Positions 1 through 10,393 of a stretch of 64,000 nt of DNA are shown in pieces; the first letter of the stretch is position 1; each line of letters begins with the position of its first letter. The DNA is from Leuctra nigra (taxonomy: Eukaryota > Arthropoda > Insecta > Plecoptera > Leuctridae), in contig OW203762.1 in assembly GCA_934045905.1 (NCBI GenBank), forward strand, positions 16,958,345 through 17,022,344. The letters run 5' to 3'. The position numbers were made by a program, and so were the translations under genes. The notes below the pieces were generated by a model. The model ran no database searches and had not been told where the DNA came from. It saw only the letters and a program-made list of their open reading frames with translations.

Positions 1-392
1 CATTTAAATAGTAGTAAAATATCCTTAGAAAGACACATATAGACAACGCTACAATGTTAACTACCTACCTACCAAGATTGACTTTAAAAGTTAATATAAA
101 AATATTATAAATCTCACTTTTCTTAGTAAAAAACTAAGGCTATAAGCCTATAACAGGTTCTAATTCTAATTGAATAAAGGCACTTCCTGATAATATTTTT
201 ATAATTTACGATTTAGTATTAAAGACAAAATGCTTTTAATTTCGGTAAATATATTTATGTTGCTTTTGGAAGCGTTTTCTACAACTAAGTACAGTTACAT
301 AGTATTGTATTTACAGCATTGTTGATGAGTCCAATTCGAAGAATTGGGAAGATCCAAGAAAGAAGATTCAGCCAATGGAATGAGTTCCCTGT

Positions 393-3300
393 TCATTGTG
401 GTTCTGTGATCTTCCGTTTGAAAAGCAAGATGTGTGGTTCTGAAATAAATATTGTGGATTTAGAACGGAATTACATACAAGAAAATATTCACCTACCATT
501 TAGGTAGTTAGACCTACAGTACGTCCAGTGAGCGTGTAGCCAGTTCAGCAAATGCTGTGTAAAATTCAACAATGGGTTTAGCTTGTAATCCTGAGTGTTT
601 TGACGCGTGCCCGGTTGTAAATATCTCTCAACGACTGCAGGTGTTCTGGAATGGGTTGTTTTGTTGTGGTGCCAAATATCTTTCAATGCAGTTGGCTTTT
701 AAAATTCAAGGAAAGTTGTTTAAAATGGCAACAGTGTGGGTGGAAGGGGTGGCAGGTCATAAAAAGAGTTGTATCTTGTCAGAGCTTAACTGTCGAACAA
801 GGGTCGAACAATACTGCTCATCTTATGAAAGGAAAGGCTACACGCTCGCTGGACGTACTATACCTAGGTAGTTTCTTCTGCTAAGAAGACAATCTACAGC
901 CCTGATCTACAATAAATAATTACAAAAATTTTTCCTTGCTCATAATATCTGCAGTGCCAAATAGACGAAAGAACTTCTTTGCAGAGACTGGAACTGAAAC
1001 CGAAAAGAGCCGGAATGTTTTATGATGGAGCCAAAACCACGATAAGAACTGATTTTTTAAAAATTGAAAATAAAGGTTCAAAATGTTTAATTACTTAGTT
1101 ACATGATGAAAAATAAAGAAATAAGTGAATAATGTAAAAGGGTCTTAAAAATAATGAGTACCTAGTACCTACTAAATAATGGAAGCCATTATTTTCCTAA
1201 TCATTTCCCAAGACAAAAATGCATAGGTACGTATACTCAAACAAATAATAAACGGTACCACGAAAGAAAAGGATTGTCTGATGAAGGTTTGATGGCATCA
1301 TCCCATGAAGTCTGTGCTAATGCATTTTTTAACTTTAGTACCTAACTAGGTGAGCTCTGATTTCATTGATAATAACAAGGCTTGATTGTCAAGGAACCTG
1401 ACCAGCAGCAGCCAATCCGTTTTGTGCAAAGTACCGTTTTTAATTGGTTTGAGTGTACCTACATTTGGTGACAGGCAAAGATGCATGCTCTACCTGGCAA
1501 CCTGGCAATGCTAAAGTGGGTTCATCTTTGCCTGTCCCCGACCGCAGGCTATAAACCAGCAGGCGCTAACCTTTTGGACCTCATGGACCACTTTCCTTCT
1601 CACAATTTTGTATCCTACGGACCATTCAGTCCAGCATAAAATACATGACAGGAAATACCATTGCTTAGATCATCATAAGCTTTGAATATTTAAAATTCAA
1701 TGTCATAAGCATTATGATTATTATGTAGGATCTGGGGGGAGGGTTCCCGGGGATCATGCAGGTCTGTGTACAGTGAGATTCAGAAGAAAGCGGTCGGAGT
1801 TCCCCTGTGCACACTGCCTGGCACAGGGGCACTACAACCGCTTTCTTCTGAATCTCACTGTACATCTATCATATAATTTTTGTCAAGAAATAATTTTGTG
1901 CGTTTCTAAATGATTTCTACACGTCTTGTACTGTACAAGTTGTACCTATAGGCCAGGGTTGGGCAACCTGACGCTCCTTGGTGGTTTTTGAATGGCTCTT
2001 TATAATTTAAATAAAGATCTGGAATCGAAAAATTTGAAAATTCTAAAAAAAACTACCTGAGGGACAACAATGGGAAGGTTTGACTAACACCTCTTTACTG
2101 GGATATGAAACTGCCATGCCAATACCACTATAACGCACGGCCCTCATTTGAACCATCGCGTGTTACTCTGATCCCGCCTCCCGGGTGTCCAGCCACTGCA
2201 ACCGTCAGATTTGACACAGCACAGCAATCAGCATACAAACTTATTTCCGTTACGAAAACTCAGTAGACCATGTCTAGTACACCTTTCAATCATCTAAGAA
2301 GGTATTGCTCACATGTTTCGTGAGATTAAGGTATTTAGGTAAAAGTAGTTTGGTGTAATTCATTCGCATCTCTAGAACAAGTTGCTACGGAAGTCCCGCC
2401 CCTCCTTCTCTAGACATGTAGACGTGACGTGCGGCATTTTGGCCTTGACTATAAATGTCGGGCCATGAAAAGTAAACGATTTGCTTATCCCTCAGTTTTG
2501 ATTGACAATGATTAAATTAAGTTTGTTAATTTTTGAGTCCCAGAATTACTTTTAAATTGTTGAAATTCTAAAAAACGACCTACGGGGTAATAATTGGAAG
2601 GTTATTTGATTCAATTTCTTAACTTTCGAGTCCCAGAATCACTTTTTTAAATTGTTGAAATTCTTAAAATAAAGCCCTGCGGTGCAACAACTGGGGGTTT
2701 CGTCAAAATATCAAAATAAACTAGTCATTTAATTAATTACTTTCGGTGCATTACATAATTTTGATTGCCTTTACCTAAGCCTTTACTGTGGCTCCCATTA
2801 TTATCTAATTTATAAATTTGTGGGAAATTGGCTCCTCCAACAAAAAAGGTTGCCGACCCCTGCTATAGGCTAATTTATTTTTGACAAATAGCATAAAAAT
2901 TACTCGTCGTATGTAAATAGGCATATTGAAAAAATACTTAGAAACTAGGTATGGGTTCATAATATTTTCATTACCTACATAGTTTTGAAAAATGGTTATC
3001 TACTCTACTGATACCTACATTGTATAGGAAAATCTGTGGGAAAATCTGTGCAGAATGTATTTTAGTACCTCTACAATTAATTTTTTGATAAATGAGAGCA
3101 GGGCTGCGCCGTTTAATTATTGGTAAGTAGATATTAAATCGTAAAAACTACGTTAGGTATGTCTAAAGATTTTCGTCAAACTATTGTTAGGTACCTATTT
3201 TGATAGGAATGAAGCGTGGAATCTAGAAGTCATCCTGGGCACAGTACAATTTCAGCACAAAGTATCACAAATTCTCTTGAAAGTAGAGACATAGAGAAGA

Positions 3301-6300
3301 GGCAACATTCGTTGACTCACAGTTAACATTTTGAGAGCTTATCAATTGTGTAACTTATGAAATTGTTACCAGTGGATTAGATTAGTTTGGTTTAATGGCG
3401 CGTCAACGACGAGGTTATATTGCGCACATTAATTGTTATATTTAACTTTGTTGATCATAATTGGAGGGCAAGGGGAGGGGGTCGACCTAACAGGCCCGAT
3501 CCGGGGGAGTCCAGCACTGGTGGGAAGGCCAGGCCGGAATGGGGACGGACCGGGGGGAGTGAGGATTCGGGCCGGTGGAACCCGATTTCAGGGGGATCAC
3601 CATCTCGAGGGGGGAGGCCGGCCCGAGGGGACCGCAAATTCAAGGGAGGGCATGGTTAGGCCGACCCTGGCTGCTCTTGGTCTGGGCCTCACCACTGATC
3701 TGTCCGGCATGGGTAACCCTTACACATGAGCATATGCTCGCCGGCGTAGCTGCAATGGATCATTGGCCAACACAAACCCCACCACCGCGATAAGGTGGCA
3801 GCCGTTGGGGGGTTTACCAGTGGTTAATGTGGGGGAGGATGAGGGTGGCCGGGTCCCCTCACTCTTTTTTCAGGTTGGACGCCGTCCGCCCACTTATTTT
3901 TCATAGAAGTAAAAATTGTCTTAAAATTGTGTACAAATTGCGCAGAAAGAAAGTTAGGTGTACCAAATTTGGTCCTGGCATTCAAAATTTCATGGGGTTA
4001 TGTGCCCCGGTTGAGGGGCCCTCTCCCAAACCCCCCATTGTTTTCGTAAGCAAATATGTTTCCCGAACTAGCCAAACGTCCACCCACTTATTATTTTACA
4101 AATTAACCACTGTACACTACCCAGGATCTTCAACATTCCTCAAATCATTGTACAAAATAACAACAAATAAGGAGGATGTGCTGGAGATAGGAGGAAGGTG
4201 GAGTGAGTTGGAGTCTGAGACAGTGGGATGACAGAACACGGTGGAAGGAATTTGTGGAACAATTAGAAGTGGAAGAAGAAGAGGAGGAAACGCCAGGCGT
4301 GGCCAGCCGGTTTCCAGGAGTCATGCGGTCCTAGTGTTTGTGGGATTACCCACCCCCTGACCCATTGAATTGGAACCAGGGATGGATTATTATTATTTTA
4401 TTAATAACATATGTTGCAAATTGCATATTTTAGAAATTCTCCCGCTACAGCACTGCCAACTTAACCTTACTAAACTGACTTTTGGTTTTGAACTATTGGC
4501 AGCTTGGAGGATGTACTTCCTCTTTGCTCTTTCTCAGTGCATCAACAGAAGTTGTAGAACCTAGACGTGTTATCCTGTGTGGATTTACTTTGTGAATTAA
4601 TATTAGTTTTCTTTTAATAAAACGTACAGTTATGTTTAAAACTACCACTTCGTGTATTTAACGAACTCCTGACAAACTCCGTGCTTATTTTCCGATAAAA
4701 TATAGATAGATAACATTTCAGAAGCGGGATTTGTACTCATTTTTCCTACTTAGTGACCATGTGCTTTGCCGAAATCCGATTATTTCAAAGCCATCCTCAT
4801 TTATTATTGTAGACTTTTGTTTTAATATCATTTATAACTGTGTGCCTGAACATTTGGAACATTGTTTTAATTAGATTACCGTGTATTTATTAGTTTTTTT
4901 TGTATTATTCGTGTGCACATGTCCGCCGCTGAAAACTTCAGACTATTACTGTTAGCTGCAAGTTCGAGCGAAGAAAGCACTGAATCAAGTTATAGTGTAA
5001 ATAGTTCCGATATCAATACAGACAATTCCACGATGGAAGATATTCTACGAGCAATGCTTGAACAATCGCGCATCCGGGACGAGCAGATGGCACAGCTATT
5101 TGCTAGCATGCAAACACAACAGCGAAGTTATCATGTGATGCCGGACTTGAACAAGTCAATTGCTAGTTTCGACGGGGAAGGCGGCAGTGTGAAGTGCGCT
5201 GCATGGCTCCGTGCCATACAGGCAACGGCAGATCTTCACCAGTGGCCCGAGCCGTTCAAACTCGAGAGTGCACGCACCCACATGAAGGGTGCTGCGGTGC
5301 ACTGGTTCGAAGGGCGGAAATTCACTTCATGGCCAGACTTCGTTACGCAGTTCACAGCAACGTTCGTCGGAGGGGTGAGTCTACCAGAGAGGTGGAAGCG
5401 AATGCAGGCACGTGTACAGCTGAGGACAGAAACAACGCACTCCTACTTCCACGAGAAGGTCCTTCTTTGCCAGGAACTGAACCTCGAGTTCCTTGACGTG
5501 AAGAGGCAGGTTGTGGTGGGTTTGCTGTCCAGGCCACTGTACACGTTGCTCATGGCCCGGGACCACCAGACGGCAGACGAACTGCTCCGCGACATCCGTT
5601 CCTTTGAAGAGACCGAGAGCGAGCGAATGGACAGGATGGGACCCAAACCATCACAGGTCGTGAAGCCATCGCCAGATGAGGAAACCTCCGAGAAGACCAG
5701 TTCGCTACCAACGTCAACAACTACAGGTACAACTGCTACCCTGAATAAGACGACTAGACAACCAGTCACCACCACGAGAACGATGGGTGACAGGAAGTGC
5801 TACAACTGCAACAGGTACGGACACCTTTCCAATGATTGCCCCGAGCAACGACGACCACGACGCTGCACGAACTGCAGGCAGGAAGGTCACAGTACGAGGG
5901 ACTGTACTCAGCCGATTACCACCACGACGACGAGTGACTCCGCCGACAACGCGAATTTGGTCGTAGCCTCGGCAACTACCGACAGTCCGTTGAGCAAGTT
6001 GCTCAAGCCGGCAGTACTGAACGGAACATCAGTTCAAGCCATGATGGACCCAGGCAGCTCGTCTTGCACTGTACGAGCTAGTGCTGCAATTACGTGTGGT
6101 CTGACTATAAGTTCAACGAATGAAATCATCTACGGCTTTGGCACAACTAAGGAAAAAGCAACGAAAGCTCTGGGCCAAGCCGTCGTAGATGTGGAAATTG
6201 ACGAAGTGTTAGGTCATGACGTTACACTCCTGGTTGTACCTGACGCTGCTCAACCAGTGGACCTACTTGTTGGAAGAACATGGACCGAACTACCATACTT

Positions 6301-9300
6301 AGCCTATGTGCGCATTGATGGTGAGTTTCATTTAGGGTACAGAGATCAGCCGCCGTTCAATGACATGAAATTACCACGAAAACCCGAGCCAACGATTCGC
6401 CTCCGTGACGAAGAATATATCCAGCTCGAACGTAACACCATGAATTTCATAACCACGAGAGGTGACGTGTACGATGTGAGTAATGTGATGACGATCGTCA
6501 GGAAGACTGAAGAGGTGATTCCGACGCCAGTATTCATCTCTCCGGTTGTGACGGGACCACTAGAAAATTCACAACACTATGTGGAGCCAATTAAACGCAA
6601 GCAGAGGAAAAGTACGACGGTCGAACGAGATGCGTCCACTGAACAGCTGGACAGCCTTCACGTCACACTCTTCCGAAGAGTACTTTGTGAAGGACGGCAC
6701 CACGCACGTCCTCCAATCTCCACGGCACGTCCAAGACGGAGCGCTGCGAGCTACAGTTGGAACGATGACTGACTCGTGGACGGATCCCACCGTACCGCAA
6801 GCAGTAGCACGCAAGACCAGAGTAGCACCGCAGGAAGAAATGAAGACTCGAGCAAAGAAACGGAGAATCTTTAGACCAACGTACGATGTGGATGAATTTG
6901 TGTTGACGAAGAGGATTCCTCAGGACACCAGGCAACCTACAACGACACAGGACACCGAGCCACCTACAAAGACGCGGCCCAAGTATCGCGGTCCGCTGAT
7001 TGTGACGGAGGTATTGCCGATCGACACCTATCGAGTGGCAGACATCGAGTCAACGTCAGGACATCACTCCGCCTCCACCGCCCACGGCTCGCAACTCGAA
7101 GGTTGGCGATGCCCCGACGCTGACGACGCCGACGCAGCAGAAGACGACGAGGACTCTGTTTCCATTGTTTCAGGTTCCAATGAAGTACGGAAGTGGAACG
7201 CTGACCGAGAGGAAGAGCCCGACTAATCTGTCGCTGGCCCAAACGAAGGAAGAGCCGAGCGGACTAGAAGGAAACCGGCGCGCCTTCAAGATTATGTTTA
7301 AATTGTTATTGCTTGTATAATTAAGTAACTTCATAGTATAAATTTCTTAGTGCATCTCTCGGGGACGAGAGTATCATCAGGATTGCCGAATGTTGCAAAT
7401 TGCATATTTTCGAAATTCTCCCGCTACAGCACTGCCAACTTAACCTTACTAAACTGACTTTTGGTTTTGAACTATTGGCAGCTTGGAGGATGTACTTCCT
7501 CTTTGCTCTTTCTCAGTGCATCAACAGAAGTTGTAGAACCTAGACGTGTTATCCTGTGTGGATTTACTTTGTGAATTAATATTAGTTTTCTTTTAATAAA
7601 ACGTACAGTTATGTTTAAAACTACCACTTCGTGTATTTAACGAACTCCTGACAAACTCCGTGCTTATTTTCCGATAAAATATAGATAGATAACACATAGA
7701 ATAATAATAACATAAATAAACATTCAACACTCGTTTTCAGTGAAATCTAAAATCTAATTTAAATAGAAGAGTTTACAACGTACTACATCAATACACAAAA
7801 CTACTCGCAACGCTGAAGTCAGGAAAGCTTACCAGGTTGGTGATTCATGTAGTGGACCCATCCTTGGCTCTGCTGAACCCCGATCTTGCGCCATTCGTTC
7901 TCCGACATGAGGTGTGACTTTGGAACCAGCTTCACCAGATCCTTGGGAAGCACAACATGTCTGGAAGAGAACAGTTACATGATTTCAAAACATTTTCAAT
8001 CAAGGGTCACAAGGGTACTGCTCACACGTTGGATCCAACTAGCTGATTTGCTCGGTTCTGTTGCTATCTGTAGTAGTACCCGGCTTAGGTACACAGATCG
8101 GAATGTCTCTCCAACCAAGCTGTAATGCATTCCTTATAGGTATTGTTTTATTTATTGGTATTGGTATACCAAGGTACCTACATTGAAATTAAATAGGTAC
8201 AGTAAAATAAGTAAATTTCTCTCCCCTACAAGTAGTAGGTAGGTAGGTACCTGCGTCGGGGAGATTTTTTTTTTTGTATAGCGTTGCAGGACTTGCAGTC
8301 CTACTACTGCCGCCTCAACAACTCTAAACAACAGGAGGTGAAGTTGGTTGAAGATTCATAACTAGGGATGTCATGCGAGTGAGTAGTTAGCTCCCTGCGT
8401 TCTGCTGTTGTTTAACGTCCCATCCCAAGAACAGTGTAACGCCCGTCGAGAGAATGATAACAGGTGGAGGGATGTCGTTGCACTAACCCCCAAACACCCC
8501 AGTCTCTCTGGCCCAACGGCAGCAACTGGCAAGCCAGAGTTGAATGGTCACCCATCCAACCGCTGATCGCACTCAATGTTGCTTAACCTCGGTGATCTAA
8601 CAAGAACCGAGGTATCCATTACACCAGCCTCTGGGTTCGTCGGGGAGATATGCTAAGTAATATAGTGAACAAATGTTTCAGTTGAAAAAGATGTCAAAAA
8701 CATGAGAATAAACTAGACTAAACTAAATTTAAATCTAAAACAGGAATATTATACATCTTACCTACCTAACAGTGTAACTATTTAAAAATATTTAGAGTTG
8801 ACAGTCAAGTACATGACCTTGACAATCAGATAAAAACAGGCGCGTAGGAACGACTTTCATCTTGCGACACACCGAGGGGGGTCTGGGGGGCGAAGCCCAC
8901 CTCTCACCTCTCCGCAGGGTTTTTTAGAATTTAAACCATTTAAAAGTGATTCTGGCTCTAAAATGCACAACAAACTGAATCCAAAAACGCTTCAATTGTT
9001 GGGCATTTTCGAATATAATCATTTTGAAATAGATTCTGAAATTACAGCTAAAATTACAACAAACAAACGCGTATTCTTGGAGGACGATTTCTTTTAGAAT
9101 TTAAACAATTTTTATTGATTTTTGGACACTAAACTTAATTTTGTATGGTGCATGGGGGGGGGTCAGCTTGCTCAAGTGGGGGGGGGGGGGATTATCCCCC
9201 TCATCCCCCTTCCTACTCGCCTTCGTAGGTTGTTAGGTAATTGTTAAAGGTAACAATTGAAAATATGGAAATAATGAACAAATTGAACAGGTGTAAAGTA

Positions 9301-10393
9301 TGCTTCAAATACAAATGGTGTCAAACTAAACTGGTTTATTACTATGATGTGGTGCAAGCAAATCATTTTAGCCAGTTTCTTTTGAATAGGTACTGTATTT
9401 ACTCACGTATATGGCGCACCTGCGTATAAGGCGCAGTGTAGTTTTGAGAAACCTAATCTTTGAAACACTATATAGTTGTAGGCGCGTGTAAATACGGTAC
9501 CTTGTTACCATTTTTACTATGGGCCAAGTAGTAACCTACGTGTACCTACATAGGTAATTTTACCTAACTAAGCTACAGGTAAAACATCTAAATAATTTTA
9601 TAAATTTGGTTCGCCATTAGCCTCGCTGCAGAACAGTGCGCCGTTAAGCCCCAGACAAAAAAAATTTGGTTCTATTGACCAAATGACATCATTAAAGGCC
9701 TGCCCACGATTGGAATAGCACAGTGCGCAATACGTAAGAACAAAAGAGCCCACTACCTACTCAAATTTTGTATTGTAGGTCAAGTTATAAGAATTTGATT
9801 GTGGTTACGAGCTGTGCTACGCCATCGCAGCCTTATCTCTTCCGGCTGTGTCTCGCCAACATGATACCTAACAATTGAAGCTAAATGCAATTAGACATAA
9901 TTTGCTCCCAATTTGACACATTAATACTATATAAGCTTTGTTTGTGGACAAGTATAAAAATATGAAGCGCATAGAGTAATGCATAGAGTATAAAAGGAGC
10001 CTACCTACCTATTGGGAATGTCAACACCTAGGTAGGTAGGCTACACAGTTGATCTATGATTTGGAACCTAGGTGGGAGGTAAGTACTAGGGGTAGGTAGT
10101 AGATAACTAGGTAGTAGGTACTAGGTAGGTAGTTGGTCCTACCCTTATTACCTACAAATGATTAATTCCTGTAGTGCCTACTAGGTACTTAAAATAAGAA
10201 GCACCTAACTCTACAGGGTACGCAAGTAGCAAAAATACGTGTATAAAACGAATGTGTTGATGGGCGAAAGCCCTTCACGCCGGTATATGGCCACCGTTAA
10301 CCTTAAATATTTCAAAGAGTGTCCTAAAACTTACCGGTATTCATACTTATCATCAAAATATTTATCTGAATAATAGATGTTCTTCTGTGACAT
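393..10393 (-). CDS. CKS: Cyclin-dependent kinase regulatory subunit (Cks), three exons
   Basis: Cks is a small adaptor that binds Cdk1/Cdk2 and docks phosphothreonine substrates on the cyclin-Cdk complex. The exons are 10393-10335, 7960-7833 and 439-393. They join in frame (59+128+47 nt) to give 77 residues, against 79 in human Cks1/Cks2. GT donors and AG acceptors are visible at every border. The anion pocket residues known from Cks1 sit at their usual positions: K11, R20, S51, W54 and R71. The hinge motif HQPEPH (60-65) that controls strand exchange is intact. Exon 3 was found from the [10 protein letters not shown] motif and is too short for ordinary ORF calling. Intron 1 is 2.4 kb. Intron 2 is 7.4 kb and filled with mobile elements, including a young LTR element in antisense. 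The gene is head-to-head with Atox1, 802 bp away. The call is very secure; I cannot tell Cks1 from Cks2. Confidence 0.96.
1767..1864. repeat. 98-nt near-perfect hairpin (pre-miRNA-sized inverted repeat)
   Basis: Two 28-nt arms (1767-1794 and 1837-1864) are exact reverse complements. Inside them, after a symmetric 7-nt mismatch on each side, a second 9-bp stem (1802-1810 with 1821-1829) closes a 10-nt loop. The hairpin lies in Cks intron 2. Its size fits a miRNA precursor, but perfect arms are also typical of a young foldback MITE. I see no known miRNA seed. Confidence 0.7.
1954..2862. mobile_element. hAT-type non-autonomous DNA transposon, copy 1
   Basis: The ends are imperfect terminal inverted repeats, CAGGGTTGGGCAACCT on the left and AGGTTGCCGACCCCTG on the right. 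They are flanked by an exact 8-bp target duplication, CTATAGGC (1946-1953 and 2863-2870). An 8-bp duplication with CAGGG-type ends is diagnostic of the hAT superfamily. No transposase ORF is present in the 909 bp. The inside holds repeated units of about 100 bp, each with AATTCTAAAA followed by a CCTGCGG-like core. A shorter copy of the same family lies at 47594-48075. Confidence 0.88.
3455..4405 (+). repeat. GC-rich block ending like a LINE 3' end
   Basis: The stretch from about 3455 to 3880 is strikingly G-rich against an AT-rich surround and codes for nothing I recognise. Near the right end (about 4235-4335) one frame reads [15 protein letters not shown] followed by acidic residues and a stop. 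This resembles the W-rich tail of non-LTR reverse transcriptase ORFs. The block ends in a short ATT-rich tail (about 4388-4403), as LINE 3' ends often do. I see no reverse-transcriptase core. A 5'-truncated LINE is the best guess, but it is only a guess. Confidence 0.35.
4412..4715 (+). repeat. 5' long terminal repeat
   Basis: This is 304 bp, TG..CA-bounded, and nearly identical to 7391-7694. It contains an AATAAA polyadenylation signal near 4617. The primer-binding site should follow at about 4716-4740 (starts TTTCAGAAGCGGG); I did not assign the tRNA. Confidence 0.93.
4919..6772 (+). CDS. Gag-protease polyprotein of the LTR retrotransposon
   Basis: The ORF of 617 codons starts at the ATG at 4919. 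The leading third looks like a Gag capsid of the retrotransposon type, with the motif AWLRAIQ and then AAVHWF around residues 97-130. Two CCHC zinc knuckles (C-x2-C-x4-H-x4-C) follow at residues 294-307 and 316-329 and would bind RNA. An aspartic protease follows with the active-site motif MMDPGSSS (catalytic D377). It has DPG where most retroviral-type proteases have DTG or DSG. The last part after about residue 560 runs past the deletion point into integrase DNA read in the wrong frame, so it is probably a spurious tail. The reading frame is free of stops, which fits a recent insertion and possible expression. Confidence 0.9.
   Translation: MSAAENFRLLLLAASSSEESTESSYSVNSSDINTDNSTMEDILRAMLEQSRIRDEQMAQLFASMQTQQRSYHVMPDLNKSIASFDGEGGSVKCAAWLRAIQATADLHQWPEPFKLESARTHMKGAAVHWFEGRKFTSWPDFVTQFTATFVGGVSLPERWKRMQARVQLRTETTHSYFHEKVLLCQELNLEFLDVKRQVVVGLLSRPLYTLLMARDHQTADELLRDIRSFEETESERMDRMGPKPSQVVKPSPDEETSEKTSSLPTSTTTGTTATLNKTTRQPVTTTRTMGDRKCYNCNRYGHLSNDCPEQRRPRRCTNCRQEGHSTRDCTQPITTTTTSDSADNANLVVASATTDSPLSKLLKPAVLNGTSVQAMMDPGSSSCTVRASAAITCGLTISSTNEIIYGFGTTKEKATKALGQAVVDVEIDEVLGHDVTLLVVPDAAQPVDLLVGRTWTELPYLAYVRIDGEFHLGYRDQPPFNDMKLPRKPEPTIRLRDEEYIQLERNTMNFITTRGDVYDVSNVMTIVRKTEEVIPTPVFISPVVTGPLENSQHYVEPIKRKQRKSTTVERDASTEQLDSLHVTLFRRVLCEGRHHARPPISTARPRRSAASYSWNDD
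6657..7226 (+). pseudogene. Integrase remnant (end of catalytic core plus C-terminal tail)
   Basis: In a frame different from the gag-protease ORF the DNA codes for [10 protein letters not shown] and then [10 protein letters not shown]. These match the pattern of the last part of a Ty3/gypsy integrase core, where the catalytic Glu motif lies; the usual HPQANGQVE-like stretch is degraded here. After it come a basic segment, the [13 protein letters not shown] motif and an acidic tail, as in gypsy integrase C-termini. The zinc-binding domain and the first catalytic Asp are missing. The overlap with the end of the gag-protease ORF marks the internal deletion joint at about 6580-6660. Confidence 0.75.
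7391..7694 (+). repeat. 3' long terminal repeat
   Basis: This partner of 4412-4715 has the same length. The one difference I found is about 21 bases from the left end (A in the 5' LTR, C here). The LTR pair therefore dates the insertion as very recent. No clear polypurine tract is visible just upstream. Confidence 0.93.
8266..8637 (-). mobile_element. 5S-rRNA-derived SINE with poly-A tail and 12-bp target duplication
   Basis: Read on the minus strand, the head contains 5S rRNA internal-promoter sequence: GATCACCGAGGTTAAGCA (box A/IE region; complement of about 8580-8597) and TTGGATGGGTGACC (box C; complement of 8546-8559). Real 5S genes have GCTAAGCA and TGGATGGGAGACC there. The 3' end is a run of 11 A residues (T run 8265-8275 on the plus strand). 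A 12-bp duplication, CGTCGGGGAGAT, flanks it exactly (8254-8265 and 8638-8649). It has no coding capacity and is expected to be a Pol III transcript retrotransposed by a LINE. It lies in Cks intron 1 in the same orientation as Cks. Confidence 0.88.
8839..9221. repeat. Dispersed repeat with GGCGCGTAGGAAC-like ends and G runs
   Basis: The left end GGCGCGTAGGAAC is matched in inverse at the right end (…CCTACTCGCC). Related starts recur at about 21236 and 39868. The inside has two long G runs (about 9157-9190) and a segment (about 8913-8960) that resembles, in reverse, the CCTGCGG module of the hAT elements. There is no ORF. Confidence 0.5.
9393..9497. mobile_element. Small Tc1/mariner-like MITE
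   Basis: The 105-bp element has inverted ends CTGTATTTAC and GTAAATACGG and is bordered on both sides by TA, the target site of Tc1/mariner elements. It contains repeated GCGTATA/GGCGCA words and no ORF. It lies in Cks intron 1. Confidence 0.6.

Larger units (their letters stand above)
4412..7694 (+). mobile_element. LTR retrotransposon with gag-protease and a remnant of integrase; young, non-autonomous
   Basis: Two 304-bp LTRs (4412-4715 and 7391-7694) start TGTTG and end AACA. They differ at one base that I can find. A 4-bp duplication, CATA, flanks them (4408-4411 and 7695-7698). Between them lie a long gag-protease ORF and, in another frame, the second half of integrase. Reverse transcriptase, RNase H and the start of integrase are absent. 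The two zinc knuckles, the protease and an integrase tail with the motif KYRGP fit a Ty3/gypsy-like element. The near-identical LTRs mean that insertion was recent. Because the deletion removes the replication enzymes, this copy was probably mobilised by an autonomous relative. It sits in Cks intron 2 on the opposite strand. Confidence 0.92.

Noticed and set aside
3420..3793. Overlapping open frames on both strands in the GC-rich block
   Set aside because: The frames are rich in Gly, Pro and Arg on both strands, as GC-rich DNA gives by chance, and no motif is present.
6569..7242. Minus-strand ORFs inside the LTR element
   Set aside because: They are shadows of the gag-protease and integrase frames.
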